The translations under genes and the position numbers were made by a program. Shown here piece by piece: positions 11,777-23,067 of a stretch of DNA of 64,000 bases (position 1 is its first letter; each line of letters starts with the position of its first letter). The notes beneath the pieces were generated by a model that had not been told where the DNA came from, ran no database searches, and saw only the letters and a program-made list of their open reading frames with translations. The DNA is from Coprinus comatus (lineage: Eukaryota > Basidiomycota > Agaricomycetes > Agaricales > Agaricaceae): positions 62,001-126,000 of the forward strand of contig JAWPGT010000045.1 of assembly GCA_034638255.1 (NCBI GenBank), read 5' to 3'.

Positions 11777-12262
11777 CTAGAAATAATCAACTTGGTTGAC
11801 GTCTTTCAACAAAATTCTTTGTGATACATGTGCGAGTTTCCGTCCTCCAAGGTGCCACGATGTTCCTTGTGTCCACATCTGTATACTAGTTGGACATTTG
11901 GAATCGTTTAGTGGTCCAGGGGTCTGGATAGTAGGGCGGTACTGCAGGACCCTAACGAGTCCTAAGACCATCTCTGTCGCCAACTCGAGAGGTACCAGAT
12001 GTCCAAACGTGTGTTCCACAGGGTCGTCGCTCTCCATTCTATAACCCAAGATATGTTTGGCACTCTCATCCTCATCATCGCCACAATTGGATAATTCGTC
12101 TACAGCCGCACATAAATTTTCAGCGCTACTAATTGGGCTGTTCTGGGGACGAGAATGAGGGATCTATATAATTTCAATAATAAATAAACACTGACAAAAG
12201 TAGAATGAGATACAAAACATTTGGGCTACCGATACCTCCGCGATGTTATTACGCCACTTTTT
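11777..12262 (-). pseudogene. FunK1 kinase relic with two large internal deletions
   Basis: Reverse-complement match to the FunK1 pseudogene at 25780-28575 and its 3' flank. The N-terminal segment (the DDPVEHTFGHLVPLELATE stretch) is joined directly to a C-terminal segment (SKCPTSIQMWTQGTSW), skipping about 2 kb that includes the whole kinase core. A second jump of about 0.4 kb joins this to the 3' flank. It cannot encode a kinase and documents how arm A lost its second kinase. Confidence 0.8.
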
Positions 12263-12500
12263 ACTCTTGGGTTAGTCGGTTTACGAAACTCAAAGAGAGT
12301 GGATGACGTTGGTATCTAGAGTCCAACCAGCCAAAGACACCGGTCACTTGTAACAGGCAAATTCTACTGCTAGTCTGGCTAGTAAGCTGAACATGAGGTA
12401 ACAACAATGTTTGCCATCGACACGAAGTACTGAAGACCAATCGATTGCATAGAGTAGAGAGCGTTAGACAATTATAATTTCGATGTCTTTTAATTTTTAC
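12263..12500. other. Short gap between kinase relic and HPP gene
   Basis: Sequence beyond the edge of the inverted duplication; nothing recognisable apart from the HPP gene 3' flank. Confidence 0.4.
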
Positions 12501-13541
12501 TTAAGCAACTTCTATATCTACCTCCTTTTTCGCAGGACTCCCTGTCCTAGGTGTAACATCAATATCATCCGATTCTTCTCTTCTCTCCCCCTCCCCCTCT
12601 TCCCTTCCTTCTTCCTCTTCCTCCTCCTCCTCGTCATCATCATCATCATCAACCACGAGAACAGGAGGAATCACAGGACTAATCCAAAAGATAGGATACC
12701 TCCTTTGAATATTATTATTTACCAACGCAATCACAAATGCCAATGATGAAGAAAGTAATATCACAGGAAGATAATACCATCCTATATCTCTAATTTCAGG
12801 ACTTACAGCAGCCAACAACGCTGTTGCACCTAAATTAATTTTTAAAATTTAATCCAATATTTGAAATTTGAATATACACTCACCAGCAGGAGGATGAACA
12901 GTTTTAGTAATCTGCATAACCACAATCGATGTCGCACAACTCAAACTACCAGCTAACCAAACCAAATCATCAAACCTTTCTTGAGTAGGTAATAACCCAA
13001 ATAATTTTGTAATAATTATTCCAGTTAGAGCTCCTAAGAAATGTCCACCGAATAAGGCTCTCGGTTGAGCTAATGGTGCTTCGATTGCTCCATATATTAA
13101 TACTGCTGAAGCTCCCTATTTATTTATTTTTGGTTTTATTTTTTTGGGTTTTTGAGTAAATAAATTTTTACATAAATGACTCATGAGAAGAAAAACAGAA
13201 ACTCACATAACTAGCAACAATACTAGGCACCCTCCTCTCCACAAAATAACTAGCCCTCTCAAAAACAGCTTGAATAACGAAATCCCACAAAATGCACCAA
13301 CAAACGACCATATCCAAATCGTATAATTCTTATTCGGCGGAGGCGCTGGCGAAGGTGGAGTTATTTTGTTTTTTGTTGGATGACCATGAATATGAACTCT
13401 ATACCCTAACCACCTATTAATCCAAGTAGGTAATAAACCTAATACATGATGATGATGTAGATGTAAATGTTGACGTTTCGATGTTGTCTTTGTCTTTGCC
13501 TTTGTCTTTGTCTTCGTCCCGCTTTTTTCATCGTCCCTCAT
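12501..13541 (-). CDS. HPP-family integral membrane protein (one-base frameshift in exon 1)
   Basis: HPP-family protein (named for its HPP motif), a multi-pass membrane protein; a plastid family member has been linked to nitrite transport, but the fungal function is not established. Exons: 13541-13207, 13115-12884 and 12829-12501. Landmarks: PTWINRWLGYR near the N-terminus, the WIWSFVGAFCGIS segment, GASAVLIYGAIEAPLAQPR, GGHFLGALTG, TKTVHPPAGATALL with the HPP motif, and an acidic C-terminal tail. Exon 1 shifts frame at about 13278: GISLFK is read where GISVIQAVFERASYF is expected, and restoring one C (present in the relic at 5373-5374) opens the frame into exon 2 for about 298 residues. The N-terminal KT-repeat and His-rich stretch may be mispredicted. 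The frameshift may be an assembly error. Confidence 0.85.
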
Positions 13542-14205
13542 TTATCTTCGTCCCCACCTTTACCTCCGTCTCCGTCTCCATCTTTGACATTCTGTATGAT
13601 CAGTTACCCTTGAATGAAGGGTCGTACGTGGATGTAGTGGTAATGTTTAGATCTTACGAGTAGTGGTAGAAAAGAAACAGGGTTTTCGTTCCTTCATTCC
13701 ATTCCATTTATACCAAACCCCATTTATAATTACTCACCAACCGGCGGCGACCGTCCAACACACTAGTAAGTACAATCATTCTATATAAGCATACAACACA
13801 TCGAATAAGCATAAACCATTGGTCAATGACATTTGCCGAAATGGTCCGGCGGAATAAATATGTAAAATCATCGTTAATCTCCGAGGGGGTCGAACTCCTA
13901 ATGGGTTATGTAAATGAATTACCCTGACCCTGAGGTCTGACAGCTTGAACATTTGAACATGAAGTACTTAAGCGAAGACATTAGACATTCGACAAGCGTG
14001 GTCGTCCAACGATTCTTTTTGAACCAATGACCCAACACTAACCCACTCACTTCATTATCTTCTCTTCTCTTCTCAAGAATTCCCAACAGCCACCACAACA
14101 ACCGCACTAAAAACAGAAAATTGAAAGAACATAACAATGGCTTTTTTCAACTACGTAGTACGTAGTAAATACCCTCAGCCTCTCTACATACAACCAAAAC
14201 CACAT
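13542..14205. other. Intergenic, no supported gene
   Basis: 5' flank of the HPP gene and 3' flank of SEC31. Short CT-rich runs and a small ACGTAGTACGTAGTA repeat near 14153-14167; no coding or RNA signal recognised. Confidence 0.5.
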
Positions 14206-17200
14206 TCACAACCGTAAAATAAGTTGTTTAACACCGGACATCCACAAACTAATATCATCAGTTTGTGATCCTCTAGTCAACAAATCAATATGAATAGCCA
14301 ACGCTGCCGGTTTATCTCTCGCTGCCATAGCTATAAGATAGGAAAAGGGGGGAAGAATCAACAAAAAAACGCTTCCACGAATAAAACAAAAATCACAAAA
14401 AAAGAGTACGAACCTTTAGTCAAAACAACCAACTGATCAACAACACCTTTCGACAACGTCTCACAATTCAAAGCATCAAACAAAGGCATCAACCTCCTTT
14501 CCAAATCATCCACAAGTCTTTTTTGTTGAACCTAAAAAGTCACAAAAAAAAAATCGGTGTGAAATCACATGGGTAAAAATAAAAGAAACTCACAGGTGTA
14601 TTCTGTTTAACCTTAACCAACAGCTCATTCAAAATCTCATACGCAGGTCTCGCATCATCAGGTATATGTGACCGATCACCAACAGCTGATAATAGACAAA
14701 AAAAGACACGTATCCACATCAATAACCTTTCTTCGCATTTAAAAAAAACAAATCAGAATTCAACTTACGGTATTTAGGTGGGGCAGGTTGAACTTTCGAA
14801 GTTACAGCAGAACCAGCTCTAGGTGGTGGTGGTCCAGATTGATGAGAAGGTGGTGCTACACCTCCCGGCGGTGGTGGCCCAGATGGTGGTACTCCACCCT
14901 GTGAAGGAGGAGGATGTGAAGAAACATTACCACCTGGTGGTGGTCCATAAGGTCCAACTGGAGGAGCCTGAGAATGTTGTGGCTGCTGTCCTATTCCAAC
15001 ATAAGGTCCTGCATGTCCTTGGGATTGTTGAGGAGCATAAGGTCCAGGTTGTGATTGTGATTGAGGAGGAACAATATAATGTCCACCTTGTTGTTGTTGT
15101 GATGGATGATGAGGAAGAGGAGGAGTAGCACGAACATATTGAGGTTGTCCAGGAGGTGGTGGTCTAACCATTTGATGTTGAAGTTGAGAAGGATGAGGAG
15201 GTGGTCCTCCTCCTTGTTGTGAAGGCCCACGTTGAGCTGGGGGAGCATATTGTGAAGGTGTAGGTTGTCTTGGAGGTGCTTGTTGTCCAAGACCAGAAGG
15301 TGACATCATCCTATTTGGAGGTGGAACATTTGTCGAAGGAGGTCTAGCGAATTGTGAACTTTGAGGAGGTCCAGGTGGTCTATGTCCAGGTCCAGGTGGA
15401 GGAGGTACTGATTGACGTCCTTGTACACTTCCAGGTCTAGGTGGAGGAGGTAATTGTCCTTGAGATACGTATGGTGAACCAGTAGGAGAAGGAATAGAAT
15501 TCGGGAATGGTGATGTAATAGCGTTTGGTTTAGTATAAGGAGGTGCATTCACAGGTGTACGAGAAGGTGTCGCAACATCAGGAGCATCATTCCATCCTTG
15601 AATAAGTGCGCGTTTATTAGGAGGAGGGGGTAACTGGGTACTAGTTGTTCCATTGGTGGGACGAGGAGGAACACCCATCAAAGGTGGTTGTTGAGAGCGG
15701 AGGTGGGGTGGTTGAGAGAGATCCACGGTCGGAGCATACGCGTTGTTTGAACCATAAGGTGTTGAACCTGTCGCCGGTGTATACAAGCTCGATTGAGTCG
15801 CAGCATATGGTCCAGAGTTAATCGGATTGTGAGTGTAGCCATAAGAACCAGTTGACGGTGCTGGAGCTGGTGCGGGTGCTGGTGCTTGCGAACCATAGGG
15901 ATTTGGTTGAACACGTGGTTGAACAGCAGGAGCTGGGGCAACAGCGATTCGACTCGTACTAGCAACAGGCCTTGAGCTAGTCGCAGCAATAATTCTCTCC
16001 CTCTCAGCTACCAAGTCAGCTCCAGCAGGTCCCTTGTAATCAGCTGGCGTCAAGTTGACAAACGCCAATGCCTCCTTCACAAGACCCTGTGTCGACAAAA
16101 GGTTGGCATATTCGAAATAACGGTCATACAAACTAGAAAGCTTGAAGGTCTTGGCAGCAGCAGCCTCGGCGCTTGAAGCGGAATTGAGATCATCATCGGT
16201 ATATTTAGTTGCTGATCGGAAAACCGTGACCTTTTCAATGAAGCTTTGAAGGGCGTGTGCGTGAGCAGAGTAATAAGAACCAGATGCACCATCCTCGGAA
16301 ACCAAATTCTTCTCTTCCTCGGCCAACTCCTCTGCCCAAATGCTAACCAATCTCTCCAAACGAGCAGCCGCAAGGTAAGTGAGGGTAGCGTTCTTCCTGT
16401 ATATTTGAGCTTGTGCACGAACATCAGAATCCTCCGAAGTCTTGCCGGTTGTAAATTGAAATTCGAGACGGGCTCCAAGCTGTTCAGCAAGACCAGGGAA
16501 TTCTTCTGAACTGGCAAAAGTACACAATACAACGAAGATTTCTTGCCATTCGTGCAAATCGGCATTTTGGACAATATCGGAGAGATCGTTGGTAACAATA
16601 GATTGGAAGACACGGAGGTATGGCAGGGCAGATGTTCGACGTTCAAAGTATGCCTTTTGAGTACGTTGGAGAAGATCTTTACCACCACGAACAGCAAGTA
16701 AAATGGCATCTGCATATCGCTCGGAAGAGAGACACAACGACACTGCAGACTCGAAATCTCCCAGAACAAGTGCTTTGGTGACCAACCGATCGGTCTCAGA
16801 CTCGTCAGCAGGGTAGATTTTGAAACTGTTACTCTTCATGATTTCTGACGTAATAGAGGAAGGACCTGATCCGATAGTTGCGGCAACAGAGGAGTCGAGG
16901 CCATAATTGGTGTGAGGTACATGCACAGGATGCAGGTCTCCTCCAGCTTGAGAGACGCCAACAGTATTGAAGAAATCAGCACCCCCATCGAGCTGAGGGG
17001 TCTCGATGCCATCATCGTCGCCGAAGAGGCTCGGCACAGTGGTGGTAGATTCTCCATCGACGCGAGCAGTGTCAGAAGTGACACTTGCGCTAATTTCTGA
17101 CGGGGTTTTCTCTCCATCACCCTCCTCTTCATCGTCGTCTGAGAGTTCCTGACGCTCTGGTTCAGCAAAGGACACAACAGGTTCATGTATGCGCTCTTTT

Positions 17201-18970
17201 GTGACATCCTCCTCTTCCTCAGCATTCTTGGCAACTTGAGATTTTCTATCGCCTGGGCAATACGCGCAGCTACCTCAGCCTTGGAGAAACCAAGCAGAGT
17301 GACCAGTTCATCCCTCGAATCCGTATGGAACAAACTAAGAAGAGCTTTCCAAGCCTCACTGCCACTCTCGATCTGAGTCTTGCCTTCTGCAAACGATTGC
17401 AAACTCTCTCCATCGATAGCTGAGCGAAGCTTAGTTGCTCGTTGAACCAAGTCCTGATCGGTAGTGACTTGACGAATATGAACGACGCTGCTCTGGTTTT
17501 GTCCATTGGCTCCGGAGAGGTTGGAAACGGTGACAAGTTTTCCGCCAAATCCAAAAGAGCTGGAAACAGGGCGACGATACCATTTTGGCGGCTGGGTGAG
17601 AGAGAGAGTACCGTGATGAGATGGACGTGAGGCGCCTGGGACATCAAAGATGTCAGAGCCATCAGCTTTAGGAACAGCACCAGTTTTGTTTTCGGTGGTG
17701 GCGGGAGCATTGGTAGACTGGATGGAGTGGATGCCAATGGTACCATCGAAGAAAGCAGTGGCGAGGAGATCAGGATTGCGAGGGCACCAGTCGACCTGGA
17801 ATGCCCAGTTGTTATGGGAAGGAAGCTAAAACTGTGTTAAAGATAACAGAGAAGAAGAAGTGAAATGATATGTACCTCTGCAACAATTTCAGAGGTCTGA
17901 GGATTCCAACACAATGCGCGATTGTCTTTTCCACACGAGAGGAGCAAATCTGCATCCTGTTTACACCATGAGAGCGAAAGGACGCCTTTGTCGTGACCAG
18001 TAAGAATCTTTTCTGGTGCTCTGGCGTTACGAAGATCCCAGACCATGATTACTGGCGATGAGTCGTCCTCAGAAGCTGTGACGAGCCGAGTAGCCTGGAG
18101 AAAAAAAGTTGAGCATTGAGTAAACATACGGAAAGGAGGCGACGTACATTGTCAGGATGCCAAGCAATATCACTCATTCCTCTTCGTCCACCAACAGCCA
18201 TTCCACCTCCAATCGCGACCTGACCAGCAAGGGTACCAGCCCCTCCACCATACGCCAAAGCTACGACCTCTCGCTTTCCACGGAGATCCCATACGACGGT
18301 GTAGCCAGTGCTGCTGGCTCCAGCGAGGACATACTGGACTTGTTGATTCCAGGCTACAGATGTGATTTCGTCGAGTTTTGTGCTGCGAGCACCAGGGGTT
18401 GGGGTATAGGGTTTGCTTGGGTCTTTGAGATCCCAGATGTAGACCTACGTTGATCAGTGGTGGAAGCGGCGACAGTGAGTGGGAGGACGTACTTCACCGC
18501 TTACACCTCCAGAGGCAAGTAGACTTGTCTGGATGGGATTGAAGTCGAGACCTCGGACAGGGCCAGTGTGCGTTGTGTTGCGGAGAATCAGAGCACTGCC
18601 AATCGTCAGCAACGAGATACGACGACAGATGAGCAACTCACTCTTCGCCGGCTAATATCTTTGCAGGATCCCATAAAGCAAGCTCGCCATTCTCCAGTCC
18701 AGCAGCAATCACTCCCTGAGGACGACTTGGATCCACATATCCCCACGCAAGTCGGTTGAATCGTGCATTATCCGTAACAAATGCCTTGGGACTCGGTACT
18801 ACTTCCTGTCCCTCTTTGTCAAGGAAATCCGGAGCCCATATTTCTAGTTGGGACTCATTGCTGAACGACTCGTCGAGAGCGCCAGCAACAGTTCCGGTCG
18901 CTATCAACGGCAACGAGGCCTGTGGAGACCAGGCAAAGGTTGATGTCCTGGGGATTTCCTTGAGTTTCAT
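14206..18970 (-). CDS. SEC31: COPII coat protein SEC31 (one-base frameshift in exon 5)
   Basis: Outer COPII coat subunit that partners Sec13 and drives vesicle budding from the ER. Inferred exons: 18970-18642, 18595-18493, 18444-18148, 18094-17876, 17825-14769, 14685-14594, 14531-14414 and 14330-14206; about 1446 residues once one base is restored. Order: N-terminal WD40 propeller (starts MKLKEIPRTSTFAWSP; repeats ending IWDL, VVWDL, MVWDL), alpha-solenoid (VSLCLSSERYADAILLAVRGG), a long Pro/Gln/Gly-rich linker (about 850-1280), and a C-terminal helical domain (PDDARPAYEILNELL, LTRGSQTDDI). Exon 5 changes frame at about 17242-17246, where IEN-LK runs into KSQVAKNAEEEEDV; five A instead of four would restore it and the phase at the next junction. 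The gene is essential in yeast, so an assembly error is likely. Confidence 0.95.
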
Positions 18971-19578
18971 GAATGTATGAGCGGAACGTTCACCTCAACT
19001 GACACGTCGTATAAGTCCATCAGCCCGGCCCTCAATACCACGTGATGTTACCTCAACACCGTGTTTTATCCACGTATCTTTATCTGCCGCAGTAATCCAT
19101 AATTTCAGAACATATCAGGGCGATATTCCCTAACCCTTATATCAGAATATATACGTTATAAACCCGTGACTCGACATTTCCTGCATCTAAAATCCTCGGA
19201 ATCTCTCAGACCAACCCTTCCCAGAAACCATGAGGAACCTCCCAAAAAAAACATCATTCTCCCACAACGACAAGAAATCATCAATATATGCATGCTCGAA
19301 TATCGATACAGTGGATGTGGCTGAGGTACATGAACACTTTCTACATATAAACGTACCTCAGTTTGTCTATCACGCTTACTGAGATACTTTCTCCATCCTA
19401 TAGTTCAAGTTCTAACAGTTATGGGCCTGAACGAATATAGATACCAGAAGAAACATCAAGCAGAAGTGATACAGGTCTCAAGCGTCCACACCAACACCGA
19501 GAACAACCAGAGCCCATCATCAGATCGAACTCCGGAAGTATGGACGCATATACGCACTTATCATTCAACGACAACTAA
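18971..19578. other. Intergenic: SEC31 5' flank and possible leader of the gag relic
   Basis: No gene supported. The right half precedes the gag-like relic and may be a decayed leader or LTR edge, but no LTR pair was found. Confidence 0.4.
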
Positions 19579-20395
19579 ATGACGGACACAAATAATCCAG
19601 CCTCGGGGAGTGGAAATAACTCTAATCCGGCAGATGGCTCCAATTAGAACCTTCCAACTACGCATACATCGGCCTCACAAGGTCGAGATAGCTTACTCCC
19701 ACCAGCGACTATTAGTGCCATTACCGCCCGGATCACTCGCATGCAACCAACCCTGATCTTTCACGTCTCATTACCCTCTTCAATGCTCAACTTGCTATGT
19801 CGCCGAATCCACCTTCCATAACAACAGAACCGCGCATCAACCCAATACCACCACTCACCACAAACGGGAAAGGTGCCGTATTAGAGCAGGTGAAAAACAA
19901 CTGGGACATGACATACCATCTGAAGGCAAATGGCGCTCACACATACGTTGACGGTTCCGAATCTGCACCTTCACAACAGTCCGGAAACAACTGACGGCGG
20001 TCAAAGAATAATGTAATGATCTGTGGTTTCATCCAGAGTACGATAGCAAAAGGGGAAGCTTCTGAGTTTGACTCATTCAGCTCGGCGAGAGACCTGTGGT
20101 TAGTATTTTATAGCAAGTACAACCATCACAAACCTTCCAGCAAGATTCACCTGGTACAGAAGCCGATGAACGACCCTTACACAGACTCGAAGGGCCGTAT
20201 GGCAACCCGAATACGCAACACGTACGCGGGCATAAATACTTTTTCACCTTATGGACTACCTACCGAAGAAGAGCTCAATTTATATCTCGCCATGGATAAC
20301 CACAACAATAGTGATTCTGGTGCACGCAGCTTATACAACAAAGCGAAGATTGTCTTGCAGTGCAAAATCACAATGCTACATCCATTCAATTGACT
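19579..20395 (+). mobile_element. Decayed Ty1/copia-like gag relic
   Basis: Starts with ATG and a Gly/Asn/Ser-rich leader that ends at a TAG after 22 codons. It then continues in pieces with stops between them: a segment with NWDMTYHLKANG, and a segment with GFIQSTIAKGEASEFDSFSSARDLWLVFY, which resembles the UBN2-type gag helix pattern (aromatic start, SSARDLW, later Lys/Leu-rich helix). No protease, integrase or reverse transcriptase follows. The call rests on pattern alone; a decayed host gene is the alternative. Confidence 0.45.
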
Positions 20396-20760
20396 TCCTT
20401 TGTCTTGCCCGTCCTCCAGGATCCTGTTGCCATCTCCCGACTATGGACATATTAGTGATGTTAATGAATTTTATACCCAGTCCACGCTGTTAGCTAGCAT
20501 TGGACTCTCCCTATCCATTCAAAATACAAACTGTGTTATAAACCTGAAATCATACCACTTGTTGTCGAACTCCAATCACGCAATTTAAATGAGTTTGAGA
20601 CAGTTGTTACTATTAGGTATAAATAGATACAGCTAACAACAACGACCAATGCACTGAAAGTCTAATATGTATGTATGTATGCATTACGATTATATGAATT
20701 TGTTTGAAACCAAAGTTGGTTTGGTTTTATAAGAAAGTTCTGGTCGTTGAAACGGAGAGA
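20396..20760. other. Intergenic, no supported gene
   Basis: 3' flank of the GMC gene. One TATG tandem run lies at about 20667-20682; nothing else seen. Confidence 0.4.
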
Positions 20761-23067
20761 TTACCAAGCAGCCTTGATAATATCAGCGGCACGTTCCGCG
20801 GTAATATAGATAGGAGCTTGAGGATGACCAGCAGGGATGAAAGGCTATTAAAGAAAAAATTTGTCAACAACAGCCAACTTTCAAGCTATAACAAAGGAGG
20901 TTGGAACTTACCCAAACAGAAGCATCGACAATACGAACACCACGAACTTTCTTAAGTAAAAGTTGTCCATCAACAACACCATGACCTTCTCTAGCATCAA
21001 CACGAGCAGTGCAGAATGGATGTTTAATGGTAGTAGCCCATTGACCCATATAATCAAGAATAGCTTCATCAGTTGAGAGATCGGTGTAAGGACCTGTGAC
21101 GTAACCATCGAAAGCATGAGCTCCGGCTAAACGTTGAGCTGCACGGATTGAATAGATCATGGTTTGTCTATCGAAATCAGTATCGAGGAGTCTTGGATCG
21201 ATTATTGGGTGGGCGAATGGGTCACTGGAAGCAAGAGTGACCGTTCCCTCTGTTGGTTAATGTTGGTTGAGTTGGTTTGATAATTTGTAAGGTGAGTTGA
21301 TTGACTTACTGGAGGTAGGAGAGACGACGACGTTGACGATTGAGAAGTAGGCACCTGATGTTGGGATCGGTTGAGATGTGGTGAAGAAACCATTCTAATA
21401 AACAAAAAATGTCAACATTAGAATGTACAATTTTTTAAAAAAGAAGGAAAACATACGCCATAAGCATGCTCATAATGAGGTGCAGTAGGACCAGAAGCAG
21501 GATCACCAAATTGAGCCAAAATATCAGAATTGGCAGGAAGTCTCCAGAAAGACATATGATTAGAAACACCATTAGCAGCCAAACGACCAGTTCCAGTAGA
21601 ATGATATTCTTCAAGAGCATCTTCAAGAGCTGGTCCACCACGTAAAATAGCATCCATAGTGGTTGTACTATTGGCATTGAATTGAATTGGCAAGAGTGGA
21701 TGATCTACTAGGTTTTTGCCAACTTCTGGAAGATCAACTACGGCTGTTATTCCAACTTGTGAAAGTTCGTTGGCAGGTCCGATTCCGGAAAGTAAGAGGA
21801 TTTGAGGTGTACCGATTGCTCCTGCTGAAAGAATTACTTCTTTACTGGCGGTGACAGTGAATCGAGGAGCTGAAATAATAAAGATAAGTGATCGGTGTAA
21901 TTCGAAATGAATAAAATAAAATGATTACCAGAAGTGCTTCGTGCGAATTCAACACCACGGAAAATTGGAACAGTCCCAACAGAACCAGTTTGAAGTAATC
22001 TCGTAACTTGAGCATTATAAAGTAAATCAATATTGGTTCGACTGGCCAAAGTAGGATTAAGGAAAGCAGTTGCAGAACTACTTCTAAGAGGACCTCCAAC
22101 AGTAGAATGCATCCAAGAAATACCCAAAGGATTACCACTATTGTAATCTGGGTTATATGGGAATTCAGCAACTTCGTTTGTTACTTGGATTATACGATCA
22201 TCAATGTCTGTTGCGAATCCGTATAAAGATGTTTGGAGGGGGCCGTCTGTTCCGTGAATACTTGGAATGTATTGATTGGATTCATCGTGTCCATCGTTGG
22301 GTGGAACGTGCCTCTCGTTCTAAAAGAATTGGATTTGGATGAATTTTTGAATTTATTTTTATTTTGGAGATCTTACCTTGAGAGCGTAAGGGACCATGTT
22401 ATCCCAACTCCAACCTGCATCTCCAGCAATCTCTGCGAAAGAATCATAATCATCCTTAGGACCACGAGTATAAACCATGTAATCTAGTAAAGTTCGAAAA
22501 AAAACCGTCAAATTAAAACTTGATTGCTTCTTTAAACAAACGCTTGGAGGAAAAACGTACTGGTAGAACTACTACCACCAAGAACATATCCACGAGGGAA
22601 TGGAATATTCTGGTTATTAATAGCTGCTTGTGGAATAGTGGTATAGTTCCAATCGAAGGAAGTGTCAGGGGAAGCAATAGGTCCAAAGAATGGAATCTTG
22701 ATCAATTCATCTTGGAAACCCTCATTGCTATAGAAAGGTGAAAAAAAAACACGAAAGTGTTCAATAATCTTTGGTGAAATAGACCAGAAAAAAAGTAGCT
22801 TACTAGCGACCAGCCTCAATGACGAGGACACGGTAGTTGCTGTTCTCAGCAAGTCGGGCAGCAACGACATTTCCGGCGTTTCCAGCTAACGAGGATAGTG
22901 ATCAGCTGTGACCTTGACTTTACACAATATGGTCATGATTTACCTCCAATAACAACGAAGTCATAGACGCTGTTGGCAGGAAGTTGATCGGGATTGTTGT
23001 AGATCGCGGCCAAAGCTTTGGATGTTAAGAGAGGCAGAAGAGCAAGAAAAGCAGATGTCAAACGCAT
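20761..23067 (-). CDS. Secreted GMC oxidoreductase (aryl-alcohol oxidase-like, CAZy AA3 type)
   Basis: Flavoprotein that oxidises alcohols and, in the aryl-alcohol oxidase branch, yields H2O2 for lignocellulose attack. Nine exons: 23067-22944, 22885-22804, 22727-22561, 22483-22377, 22319-21929, 21869-21457, 21394-21310, 21249-20912 and 20844-20761; every junction is phase-consistent, giving 596 residues. A signal peptide of about 20 residues is followed by the dinucleotide-binding GAGNAG (about 41-46). GMC signature 1 is near [10 protein letters not shown]; signature 2 is the [15 protein letters not shown] block. The catalytic pair is His about 533 in TIKHPFC and His about 576 in PAGHPQAP. 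All key residues are present and no lesion was seen. The exact substrate cannot be told from sequence. Confidence 0.95.

Larger units (their letters stand above)
6638..12280 (+). repeat. Arm A of a large inverted duplication (FunK1 / F-box / FunK1 relic)
   Basis: Read in reverse complement, this arm matches 25815-33765 gene by gene. It holds the 3' flank of a lost F-box gene (6638-7165), a FunK1 kinase (minus), a divergent F-box gene (plus) and a twice-deleted FunK1 relic (minus). Outer edges were set where similarity fades: about 6638 on the left, where a shared TTTGCTATGTAATCTTCC string begins, and about 12280 on the right. Confidence 0.85.

Noticed and set aside
14823..15128. Val/His-rich plus-strand ORF
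   Set aside because: Antisense shadow of the Pro/Gln-rich SEC31 linker.
14719..17175. A separate 818-residue Pro-rich gene
   Set aside because: It begins at GTG inside SEC31 exon 5 and is simply the downstream frame after the one-base shift; WD40 exons upstream and the C-terminal helical exons join it in phase.
17236..17280. An intron to explain the SEC31 frame change
   Set aside because: The only GT-AG pair that could bridge it is about 28 nt, shorter than any other intron here, and the sequence on both sides reads as continuous SEC31 up to the same A-run.
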